The position numbers were made by a program, and so were the translations under genes. Positions 7,184-13,872 of a stretch of 18,130 nucleotides of DNA are shown piece by piece; position 1 is the first letter of the stretch, and each line of letters opens with the position of its first letter. The notes under the pieces were generated by a model. That model was not told where the DNA came from. It saw nothing but the letters and a program-made list of their open reading frames with translations, and made no database searches. Source of the stretch: Erysipelotrichaceae bacterium (GTDB lineage: Bacteria > Bacillota_I > Bacilli_A > Erysipelotrichales > Erysipelotrichaceae); contig JAHHRC010000020.1 in NCBI GenBank assembly GCA_020026035.1, forward strand, positions 1 to 18,130. The letters run 5' to 3'.

Positions 7184-7260
7184 GTCCACGTAGCTCAGTT
7201 GGATAGAGCACCCGCCTTCTAAGCGGACGGTCAGGAGTTCGAGTCTCCTCGTGGACACCA
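7184..7260 (+). tRNA. tRNA-Arg, anticodon TCT
   Basis: A complete 77-base cloverleaf. The acceptor arm is GTCCACG/CGTGGAC, the D arm GCTC/GAGC, the anticodon loop CTTCTAA (anticodon TCT, reading AGA/AGG), the T arm AGGAG-TTCGAGT-CTCCT, the discriminator A, and the CCA encoded in the gene. The anticodon stem CCCGC/GCGGA has a C-A apposition at its outermost pair (27-43), a position that tolerates mismatch. It has its own promoter and terminator and is not in a tRNA cluster. Confidence 0.97.
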
Positions 7261-7272
7261 TTTAAACAAATC

Positions 7273-7306
7273 AAGGATCGGACAAATGTCTGGTCCTTTC
7301 TTATTT
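7273..7306 (+). terminator. Intrinsic terminator after tRNA-Arg
   Basis: An eleven-pair stem AAGGATCGGAC / GTCTGGTCCTT (two G-T pairs) around loop AAAT, followed by TTTCTTATTT. The next gene's ribosome site begins only five bases later, and no separate promoter is evident for it, so partial readthrough may feed that gene. Confidence 0.75.
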
Positions 7307-7324
7307 ATAAGGAAGGTAAGAAGT

Positions 7325-8017
7325 ATGGATGGATATTACAAAGAAATCGTAGAAGAGATCGAAGATGCAGTTGTTGACCGTAGATACGATGAAGCGTATC
7401 TTCTATTACAAAAAGAGCTATCAATGCCATACATTCCTCGCGATGTCGAAGAACGTTTACTTGCACTTCAAAAGGAAGTAAATGCCAATCGGTCGTTGTA
7501 TCGTGTGCGTGGTGAAAAGCCGCTAGAGGAATTATTGCAAGGCTTACATGGGCGTGAGAAGAAACAATTGGAATCTTGTTCGTTATTGATTGATCGCAAT
7601 TTAAGAGTGTGTATCGATGAAATCAAAGACTACTTAGAAAAAGATCCATTCCCAGAAGCTGCAGCGTTACTTGTCAATGCGGTTGCGGAGCAGCGGATTG
7701 AAGAAGACTTTACCTGGAATAAAAATGGTGTGGAGTATTGTTTTGATGGCGATTCGGTTATACCGGTATTAGAGAGTAAAGGGTTTGTTGTTTCGTATGA
7801 GATGTTAGAAGATCTTGTGTCTTCCTATCCATCGGTATTAAAGGTTGCAAAGCAGTTGTTGTTCCATGATGCGATGTTGTATTTACCATTATCGTATGAA
7901 GAAAGTGAAGTAGAATATCTTGTGACAGATGTTGTAAGTACTGCGTGTGATATGTTACAGGATGATGTCACAAAGGAAGAATTGCTTGTGATCATCGCAA
8001 AACATTTCCGGAATTAG
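7325..8017 (+). CDS. Hypothetical helical protein, DUF3196-like
   Basis: A 230-residue soluble protein with no signal or membrane segment. The N-terminus (YYKEIVEEIEDAVVDRRYDEAYLLLQKELSMPYIPRD) looks like a TPR-style helical hairpin and resembles the DUF3196 family known from mollicutes and relatives. This is recognition from memory and is moderate only. Residues about 75-130 (EELLQGLHGREKKQLE...DPFPEAAALLVNAV) suggest further helical repeats. Function is unknown; TPR-like folds usually bind other proteins. The ATG at 7325 is chosen because GGAAGG (7311-7316) stands eight bases before it. The upstream in-frame ATG at 7286 lies inside the tRNA terminator hairpin. The stop codon overlaps the CIRCE operator of tig, so the 3' end doubles as regulatory DNA. 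Position next to tig hints at a link to folding or translation, which is inference. Confidence 0.75.
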   Translation: MDGYYKEIVEEIEDAVVDRRYDEAYLLLQKELSMPYIPRDVEERLLALQKEVNANRSLYRVRGEKPLEELLQGLHGREKKQLESCSLLIDRNLRVCIDEIKDYLEKDPFPEAAALLVNAVAEQRIEEDFTWNKNGVEYCFDGDSVIPVLESKGFVVSYEMLEDLVSSYPSVLKVAKQLLFHDAMLYLPLSYEESEVEYLVTDVVSTACDMLQDDVTKEELLVIIAKHFRN

Positions 8018-8040
8018 CACTTGAGTGTTGACAGTGCTAA
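8014..8040 (+). promoter_or_regulatory. CIRCE-type HrcA operator upstream of tig
   Basis: The 27-base element has arms TTAGCACTT and CAGTGCTAA separated by nine bases. The published CIRCE consensus is TTAGCACTC-N9-GAGTGCTAA, so 16 of 18 arm bases match and the spacer length is exact. The two departures are the innermost base of each arm, and the right one makes the TTGACA -35 hexamer possible. The left arm includes the TAG stop of the upstream gene. Confidence 0.85.
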
Positions 8041-8056
8041 TGGTTTGAATTAGTAT
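8028..8056 (+). promoter_or_regulatory. tig promoter P1, overlapped by CIRCE
   Basis: A perfect TTGACA (8028-8033) inside the operator, a 17-base spacer, and TAGTAT (8051-8056; TATATT at 8054 is an alternative with a 20-base spacer). The predicted +1 is near 8063, about 129 bases before the tig start. HrcA bound to CIRCE would cover the -35, so repression is expected. Confidence 0.7.
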
Positions 8057-8147
8057 ATTTCATGGGCATGGGCTATGGGTGCCGATTTAATTTTAGAAAA
8101 AACCGTACAATTGTTCTTGTGAATTTGTAGCCGATTCGCATGAAGTT

Positions 8148-8156
8148 TGTTATACT
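8148..8156 (+). promoter_or_regulatory. tig promoter P2, extended -10
   Basis: TGtTATACT, an extended -10 about 36 bases before the tig ATG with predicted +1 near 8163. No good -35 lies at 16-18 bases. It lies outside CIRCE and would give HrcA-independent expression. Confidence 0.55.
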
Positions 8157-8191
8157 AGTACGGAATTGAGCTGAAAGGAGCTACGAATATC

Positions 8192-9601
8192 ATGTCAAAT
8201 TGGACATTAAATGAAAAATCAACAGGAGTATTATCTGTTACAGTTGAAGGAGATGCTTGGAAAAGTGCTTGCAAAAAAGCCTTCAACAAAATTGCAAAGG
8301 GAGTTGAAGTAAAGGGCTTCCGTAAGGGTTCTGTACCTACAAAGATTCTTGAAAGAGAAATTAATAAACAACACGTTTATGCAGTTGCAATCGATGACAA
8401 CGCAAACGAATGGTTTGGTAAGGCTTTAGAAGAAGAAAAACTAATGCCAATCAACCAAGCTAGTATGGATATGAAAGAAGTTTCTGACGAAAAGGTTGTA
8501 CTAGAATTCACATTCTCTGTACCTCCAACGGTTGAACTAGGCGACTACAAGAGCCTAACTTACACAGTTCCAGAAGTTGAAGTAAGTGAAGAAGAATTCA
8601 ACGCGGAACTAGATCGTATGCGTGAAGTATATGCTGATATGGAAGAAAAAGACGGTGCTGCTGAAGAAGGCGACACAGTTGAAATCGACTACGAAGGATT
8701 CAAAGACGGTGTTCCATTCGAAGGTGGAAAGGCTGAAGGCTTTGACTTAGTACTAGGTTCTCATTCCTTCATCGAAGGATTCGAAGAAAAGCTAATCGGA
8801 TCTAAGGCTGGTGAAGAAAAAGAACTAGAACTAACATTCCCAGAAGACTATCCTGCAAAGGAACTAGCTGGTGCACCAGTAATCTTCAAGGTGAAAGTAA
8901 ACAAGGTTAAGACAAAGGTTCTTCCAGAAGTAAACGATGACTTCGCTAAGGATCTAAACGCACCTGATGTAAACACTGCAGAAGATCTTAAGAAGATGGT
9001 TCGTACACGTCTAGAAAACGGTAAGAAGGCACAAGCTGAAAACGAAGCTGTTACAGAACTTATGAACAAGCTAGCAGACGTTACAACCGTAGAAATTCCA
9101 GATGTAATGGTTGAAGATGAAATCAACGGCAAACTTGCTGAAATGGGTCAACAACTACAACAATACGGAATCTCTGTAGAACAATACCTATCCATGATGG
9201 GCAAGAAGATTGAAGACGTTAAGGCTGAACTATATGATGAAGCGCACAAGTCTGTTAAGGTTCGTCTAGCACTTGAAGAAGTTGCGAAGAAAGAAAACCT
9301 AGAAGCTACTGAAGAAATGGTTGAAGAAGAATTTAACCGTATGGCGGAAGCTTACAAGATGGAAGTTGAAACCATTAAGCAATATGTAAACCCAATCCAC
9401 CTAAAGTTAGATCTTGTTAGACAACAAGCATTCAATTTGCTAAAGGGTGAAGCAGTTGAAAAGAAGCCTGCAAAGAAGGCAACTAAGAAGACTGCTGAAA
9501 AGAAAACAGCAGAAAAGAAGCCAGCTGCGAAGAAGACAACAACAAAGAAGGCTACAACAAAGAAGACAACAAAAAAGGCTGAAACAAAAGACGCTGAATA
9601 A
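8192..9601 (+). CDS. tig: Trigger factor, ribosome-associated chaperone, with Lys-rich tail
   Basis: Trigger factor binds the ribosome exit tunnel and shields nascent chains. The N-terminal ribosome-binding domain has the signature GFRKGSVP near residues 41-48. An FKBP-type prolyl isomerase domain covers about 156-242 (GDTVEIDYEGF...PFEGG...VLGSHSFIEGFE). The helical chaperone arm domain follows to about 418. Residues 424-469 are an added Lys/Ala/Thr tail. The total of 469 exceeds the usual 425-435 because of this tail. The start is set by GAAAGGAG (8173-8180) eleven bases upstream, a slightly long spacing. Leucine is mostly CTA (about 20 of 33 by my count), unlike mutS2 or uvrC, consistent with selection for high expression. 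It is transcribed from a CIRCE-linked and a second promoter and ends at a strong terminator. Confidence 0.96.
   Translation: MSNWTLNEKSTGVLSVTVEGDAWKSACKKAFNKIAKGVEVKGFRKGSVPTKILEREINKQHVYAVAIDDNANEWFGKALEEEKLMPINQASMDMKEVSDEKVVLEFTFSVPPTVELGDYKSLTYTVPEVEVSEEEFNAELDRMREVYADMEEKDGAAEEGDTVEIDYEGFKDGVPFEGGKAEGFDLVLGSHSFIEGFEEKLIGSKAGEEKELELTFPEDYPAKELAGAPVIFKVKVNKVKTKVLPEVNDDFAKDLNAPDVNTAEDLKKMVRTRLENGKKAQAENEAVTELMNKLADVTTVEIPDVMVEDEINGKLAEMGQQLQQYGISVEQYLSMMGKKIEDVKAELYDEAHKSVKVRLALEEVAKKENLEATEEMVEEEFNRMAEAYKMEVETIKQYVNPIHLKLDLVRQQAFNLLKGEAVEKKPAKKATKKTAEKKTAEKKPAAKKTTTKKATTKKTTKKAETKDAE
9461..9598 (+). repeat. Lys-Lys doublet repeat encoding the trigger factor tail
   Basis: Within tig, degenerate 12-15 base units around AAGAAG encode nine KK doublets at residues 424, 428, 432, 437, 442, 447, 452, 457 and 461. 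The residues between them are Ala, Thr, Pro and Glu. The period is four to five codons. 19 of 46 residues are Lys. Confidence 0.85.
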
Positions 9602-9624
9602 TTGTTGTTCACAATGAATTGACG

Positions 9625-9650
9625 AAATAAGACGCTTAGCGTCTTATTTT
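9625..9650 (+). terminator. Intrinsic terminator of tig
   Basis: An eleven-pair perfect stem (9625-9635 with 9639-9649, AAATAAGACGC / GCGTCTTATTT) around loop TTA, with the T-run merging into the 3' arm. It lies between tig and lon, so lon needs its own promoter; I see only weak candidates (TAGAAT at 9659, GATATT at 9671). Confidence 0.85.
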
Positions 9651-9700
9651 ATCAATCATAGAATGGATTTGATATTTACGATCGAATCAGGAGGTTCATT

Positions 9701-12028
9701 ATGGACAAAGTAACAACAAAAGATGTACATGTATTACCGGCAATTTGTACCCGTGGAGTCGTCGTATTCCCAGGACAAGATGTCATGATTGAAGTTGGAC
9801 GCCCAAAAAGCATTGCGGCAATTGACGTAAGTGCAAAGGACTTCGACAATCAGGTATTTATTGTATGTCAAAACGATATTATGGTTGATGATCCAACCCA
9901 AAAAGATCTCTATACGGTAGGTACGCTTGCAAAGATTAAGATTGTACGTCGTAAAGAAGGCTTTATGCGCGTAACATTCACCGGTGAGCGCCGTTGTGTC
10001 TTGCAAGAAACACATGAACAAGACGGATACATGATTGCCGAAGTATATGAACAAGGAGAAATCCTTGGGGATATGGATGAAGAAAAGGCTTTGATCGATC
10101 GCATTATTGCGGCTGCAGAAAAAAGCACACACTTCTCGGAATCCTTCCCACCACATGTCATTGCAAGTTTGTCGAAGGGTGTTTCTGCATTAACTTTGAC
10201 AAACCAATTTGGGCAATACTTCCCACTTGACTTAGCGACACGTCAAAAGCTATTGGAAACACAAGAAGTCAACGAACGTATGATGATTTTATTGTCAGAA
10301 TTCCATCGCAAGCGTCACTTTGAAGAAATCGAAGTACAAATCAATGACCGTGTAAAGGAATCTATTTCCGAATCACAGAAAGAATACTTCTTACGTGAAA
10401 AGCTTAAGGCCATTAAAGAAGAATTAGGCGATGTTTCAAACATCTCTGACGATTCTGAAAAGCTAAGAGCGATGATCGAAGAAAACCCATATCCAGAACA
10501 TGTCAAAGAAAAGGCCTTAGAAGAATTAAAGCGCTATGAAATGTTGCCACAATCTTCTGCCGAAGCTTCCGTTGTTCGTTCGTACCTTGATTGGTTGTTA
10601 AAAACACCATGGTATAAAACAACAGAAGATAACGAAGACTTAAAACATGTTCGTCAAGTACTAGATGAAGACCACTATGGTCTTGAAAAAGTAAAAGACC
10701 GCATTATGGAATACCTCGCGGTAAAACAAATGACAGGTACACTCGATGCGCCAATCATCTGTTTAGCAGGTCCTCCAGGGGTTGGTAAGACATCCCTTGC
10801 AAAGTCAATCGCACGATCCATCGACCGTGAATTTGTAAAGATGTCGGTTGGTGGTGTAAGCGATGAATCGGAAATTCGTGGACACCGTCGTACATACCTA
10901 GGGTCTCTTCCTGGACGTATTGTACAAGGTATGAAGAAGGCACAAGTGGTAAATCCTGTCTTCTTAATCGATGAAATTGATAAGATGGGAAAAGACTTCA
11001 AAGGTGATCCAAGTGCGGCATTACTTGAAGTATTAGATCCTGAACAAAATAAATTCTTCTCAGACCATTACTTAGAAGAACCATATGACTTATCGAAGGT
11101 TATGTTTATCGCAACAGCGAACTACCTACAAGATATTCCAGGACCACTTCGTGATCGTTTGGAAATCATTGAACTACCATCCTATACTGAACTGGATAAG
11201 CTAAAGATTGCTCGTCAATACTTAGTTCCAAAACAAGTGAAGAAGAATGGTCTTCAATTAGAACAGTTCGCAATTCATGATGAAGACATCTTATTCATCA
11301 TTCGTCATTACACAAGAGAATCGGGTGTAAGACAATTAGAACGTATGATTGCAACGCTTTGTCGTAAGGCTGTACTACAAATTCTAAGCAATGATGTAAA
11401 AGAAGTTCTAGTCACACATGAAATGGTAAAAGAATGGCTCGGTAAAGAAATCTTTGACTATGGCACAAAGGAAAAGAAGAACGAAGTTGGTGTTGTAACT
11501 GGCTTAGCATATACTTCCTTTGGTGGGGATATCTTGCCTGTTGAAGTGAATTACTTTGAAGGAAAAGGTCGTCTTGTATTAACTGGTAAGCTTGGGGATG
11601 TTATGAAGGAATCGGCTTCGATTGCCTTAGACTACATCAAGGCACATGCCGATGAATTCAAGATTGATGTCAAATTCTTTGATACACATGACTTACATAT
11701 CCACGTACCAGAAGGAGCTGTTCCAAAGGATGGACCTTCCGCGGGTGTTACGATGACAACTGCAATCGTATCTGCGATTACAAATCGCGCCGTTGATGCA
11801 AATCTTGCAATGACGGGTGAAGTAACGCTACGTGGGCATGTACTACCAATTGGTGGTCTTCGTGAAAAGTCACTTGCAGCATCTCGTGCTGGTATTACAA
11901 AGATTGTGATGCCTAAGAAGAATGTACGTGATTTGGATGAACTACCAGAAGAAGTGAAAAATCAAATTACTTTCGTACCGGTTGAAACGATGGCGGAAGT
12001 ATTAAAAGAAGCGTTGGTGGACGAATGA
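9701..12028 (+). CDS. lon: ATP-dependent protease Lon (LonA type)
   Basis: A cytoplasmic hexameric protease that degrades misfolded and regulatory proteins. It has 775 residues, normal for LonA. The LON substrate-binding N-domain (about 8-205) is followed by a helical linker with a coiled coil (ESQKEYFLREKLKAIKEELGD region). The AAA+ module has Walker A GPPGVGKT at 357-364 and Walker B FLIDEID with Asp424/Glu425. The S16 protease domain has catalytic Ser680 (KDGPSAGV) and Lys723 (GGLREKSLAA), 43 residues apart as in Escherichia coli Lon. AGGAGGTT at 9689-9696 gives a strong ribosome site four bases before the ATG. The stop overlaps the engB start (ATGA), so the two are translated together, an arrangement also found in Bacillus (lonA-ysxC). 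No CIRCE or CtsR-like box was seen upstream. Confidence 0.97.
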   Translation: MDKVTTKDVHVLPAICTRGVVVFPGQDVMIEVGRPKSIAAIDVSAKDFDNQVFIVCQNDIMVDDPTQKDLYTVGTLAKIKIVRRKEGFMRVTFTGERRCVLQETHEQDGYMIAEVYEQGEILGDMDEEKALIDRIIAAAEKSTHFSESFPPHVIASLSKGVSALTLTNQFGQYFPLDLATRQKLLETQEVNERMMILLSEFHRKRHFEEIEVQINDRVKESISESQKEYFLREKLKAIKEELGDVSNISDDSEKLRAMIEENPYPEHVKEKALEELKRYEMLPQSSAEASVVRSYLDWLLKTPWYKTTEDNEDLKHVRQVLDEDHYGLEKVKDRIMEYLAVKQMTGTLDAPIICLAGPPGVGKTSLAKSIARSIDREFVKMSVGGVSDESEIRGHRRTYLGSLPGRIVQGMKKAQVVNPVFLIDEIDKMGKDFKGDPSAALLEVLDPEQNKFFSDHYLEEPYDLSKVMFIATANYLQDIPGPLRDRLEIIELPSYTELDKLKIARQYLVPKQVKKNGLQLEQFAIHDEDILFIIRHYTRESGVRQLERMIATLCRKAVLQILSNDVKEVLVTHEMVKEWLGKEIFDYGTKEKKNEVGVVTGLAYTSFGGDILPVEVNYFEGKGRLVLTGKLGDVMKESASIALDYIKAHADEFKIDVKFFDTHDLHIHVPEGAVPKDGPSAGVTMTTAIVSAITNRAVDANLAMTGEVTLRGHVLPIGGLREKSLAASRAGITKIVMPKKNVRDLDELPEEVKNQITFVPVETMAEVLKEALVDE

Positions 12029-12624
12029 AGTATCATGATGTCGAATTACTCGCAACGGCTGCCTATAAATCACAATGGCCAGTCAATGATTTACCAGAAA
12101 TCATCTTTGCGGGAAGATCCAATGCTGGAAAAAGTAGCTTAATCAATTCGTTGACGAATAGAAAGAATCTTGCCTACACTGCAAGTAAGCCAGGGAAGAC
12201 ACAGTTATTAAACTTCTTCTCAATTGACCATCGTGTTGTCTTTACCGACGCACCAGGCTATGGCTTTGCGATGGGTGGTAAGAAGGCCTATGAAAACTTT
12301 GGGAAGCTCATTGAACCATATTTCAATGAACGCGAACAATTATTAGGACTTGTATTAGTGCTTGATATTCGTCGTAAACCAAACGATGATGACTTAGCGA
12401 TGGTAGAATTTGCAAGAGCGAATCACTTACCAGTGATTGCAGCTTGTGTGAAGGCCGATAAGTTGAGTCGTAACCAACAATTCAATCAGATTCAAATCAT
12501 CACAAAGACACTTGGAATTTCCAAGCAATCCGCAGTTGTTTGTTCGTCTTTGAGCAAAAATGGAATTGATGATGTTTGGACAGCGATTGATCAAATGATT
12601 GAAAAGCGTACAATCAGTGAATAA
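12025..12624 (+). CDS. engB: Ribosome biogenesis GTPase EngB/YsxC
   Basis: An essential small GTPase needed for late assembly of the 50S subunit in Bacillus. It has 199 residues, the usual size. GTPase motifs occur in order: G1 GRSNAGKS (30-37); Thr59 in GKTQLLNFF as the G2 candidate; G3 DAPGYG (75-80); G4 KADK (143-146); and the G5-like SS near residue 172. The four-base ATGA overlap with lon points to translational coupling. The unit ends at a strong terminator seven bases after the stop, so lon-engB is a two-gene operon separate from murG. Confidence 0.96.
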   Translation: MKYHDVELLATAAYKSQWPVNDLPEIIFAGRSNAGKSSLINSLTNRKNLAYTASKPGKTQLLNFFSIDHRVVFTDAPGYGFAMGGKKAYENFGKLIEPYFNEREQLLGLVLVLDIRRKPNDDDLAMVEFARANHLPVIAACVKADKLSRNQQFNQIQIITKTLGISKQSAVVCSSLSKNGIDDVWTAIDQMIEKRTISE

Positions 12625-12630
12625 ACAAGG

Positions 12631-12660
12631 GAGTTAGGAGGAATCCTAGCTCTTTTTGTT
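12631..12660 (+). terminator. Intrinsic terminator of lon-engB
   Basis: A nine-pair stem GAGTTAGGA / TCCTAGCTC (one T-G pair) around loop GGAA, followed by TTTTTGTTT. Confidence 0.88.
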
Positions 12661-12683
12661 TACGTTTGCTTTACATCAGAAAA

Positions 12684-12708
12684 GGCGTAGATTGGTGATT
12701 CTTACGCC
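12684..12708. other. Unexplained hairpin upstream of murG
   Basis: GGCGTA (12684-12689) pairs with TACGCC (12703-12708), extendable by GA/TC with one bulged T. No T-run follows on the + strand; on the - strand TTTT follows, but no gene there needs a terminator. Function unknown. The rest of the 12661-12778 gap holds three TA(A)GGCA repeats and nothing else I recognise. Confidence 0.4.
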
Positions 12709-12778
12709 AAAATGTAGGCAATGATTGGAATTTTGTCTTTTTAAGGCATGGTCGAATCGTCAAATGTAAGGCAGTTTG

Positions 12779-12787
12779 TGGTACAAT
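12779..12787 (+). promoter_or_regulatory. Extended -10 promoter of murG, probably leaderless
   Basis: TGgTACAAT forms an extended -10 ending nine bases before the murG start. The predicted +1 is near 12794, two bases from the ATG. The -35 region is poor (TCGTCA at 12757-12762, 19-base spacer). Confidence 0.65.
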
Positions 12788-12795
12788 AAATCGGT

Positions 12796-13872
12796 ATGAA
12801 AAATATTGTAATCGCAACCGGAGGAACCGGTGGACATATCTATCCAGCACTTGCTTTCGCAGATCGTTTTAAAAAACGCCATCCGGACTACAACATCTTA
12901 TTTGTTGGTAGTTTGGATCGTATGGAAGCTACCCTCATCCCACAACACGGCTATGCCTATTATGGGGTGGACATGGTACCTTCGAGTGGTAGTGTAGCTT
13001 CGAAAATGAAAGCTGCTTTGACACTTACCAAAGCAAAACGGTGGTGCCGTTGTTTTTTGCGTGAAGTGCAACCAGAATGTTGTATAGGCTTTGGAAACTA
13101 TATTTCCGTACCGCTTATATTAGCGGCTGCGTCGTTAAAGATTCCAACGATGATTCATGAACAAAATAGCTTTGCTGGAAAGGCAAATCGCTTGTTAGGA
13201 AAAGTCGTAAAAGCCATTGCGACAAGTTATCCATCCACGCTATCTGTTTTTGACAAAAAGAAGACACGCGTTCTTGGCAATCCGCAAGCGTCTCTTGCAA
13301 AAGAAATTGCCTATGATGAAACACTTTTACCAAGTCTAGGTTTACGTAATGATCGCAAGACGATTGTTTGTATGATGGGCTCTTTAGGTTCAAGTAGTGT
13401 CTCCAAGGCAATTGATGAAGCACTAAGTGACATTGATCAAGAGGTACAAGTTGTGGTTGCGGTTGGAAAAGCAAATCCATACGAATTTAAAACGACAAGT
13501 GATGAACGTATTAAGATCGTTCCTTATGTCGATGGGATACAGATGTTAAAAGCGTGCGATTTAGCCATTACAAGAGCTGGAGCGACGACGCTTTGTGAAT
13601 TAACTGCAATTGGCTGTCCAGCCATTTTGATTCCAAGTCCTTATGTGCCAAACAATCACCAAGTGAAAAACGCCTTAGAACTTGTCAATGAAAATGCGGC
13701 AGTGATGCTAGAAGAAAAAGATCTATCACATCAAAGTTTGAGTGCATTGGTTAATTCCTTGATTAAGGATGAAGAGCGTTTAAAGACCATGCAAACACAA
13801 GCATTACGTCTTGGAAAAGGCGATGCGGCAGATGATATGGTGGATTGGGTTGAGGAGTTTTTAACTGCATGA
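12796..13872 (+). CDS. murG: MurG, undecaprenyl-PP-MurNAc-pentapeptide N-acetylglucosaminyltransferase
   Basis: MurG adds GlcNAc to lipid I to form lipid II on the inner face of the membrane. It has 358 residues, normal for this GT28 enzyme. The N-terminal glycine loop GGTGGHIYPA (9-18) and the C-domain signature ITRAGATTLCELTAIGCPAI with PSPYVPNNHQ are both intact. The ATG at 12796 is secure because the glycine loop follows at the expected distance. No Shine-Dalgarno precedes it, and the promoter -10 is only nine bases upstream, which suggests leaderless translation. The stop overlaps the murB start (ATGA). It heads the murG-murB-ftsQ wall and division operon. Confidence 0.97.
   Translation: MKNIVIATGGTGGHIYPALAFADRFKKRHPDYNILFVGSLDRMEATLIPQHGYAYYGVDMVPSSGSVASKMKAALTLTKAKRWCRCFLREVQPECCIGFGNYISVPLILAAASLKIPTMIHEQNSFAGKANRLLGKVVKAIATSYPSTLSVFDKKKTRVLGNPQASLAKEIAYDETLLPSLGLRNDRKTIVCMMGSLGSSSVSKAIDEALSDIDQEVQVVVAVGKANPYEFKTTSDERIKIVPYVDGIQMLKACDLAITRAGATTLCELTAIGCPAILIPSPYVPNNHQVKNALELVNENAAVMLEEKDLSHQSLSALVNSLIKDEERLKTMQTQALRLGKGDAADDMVDWVEEFLTA

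Noticed and set aside
7209..7230. C-A apposition in the tRNA-Arg anticodon stem as a sign of a pseudo-tRNA
   Set aside because: It is only at the outermost pair, all other stems are perfect, CCA is encoded, and the gene has a good promoter and terminator.
7286..7324. ATG at 7286 as start of the DUF3196-like gene
   Set aside because: It lies inside the tRNA-Arg terminator stem-loop and has no ribosome site; the ATG at 7325 has GGAAGG eight bases upstream.
9352..9612. A - strand open frame opposite the tig tail, encoding a very hydrophobic Phe/Val-rich peptide
   Set aside because: It is the complement of the Lys-rich repeat (AAG/AAA read backwards gives CTT/TTT), so the apparent membrane protein is a composition artefact. 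It has no ribosome site and no promoter.
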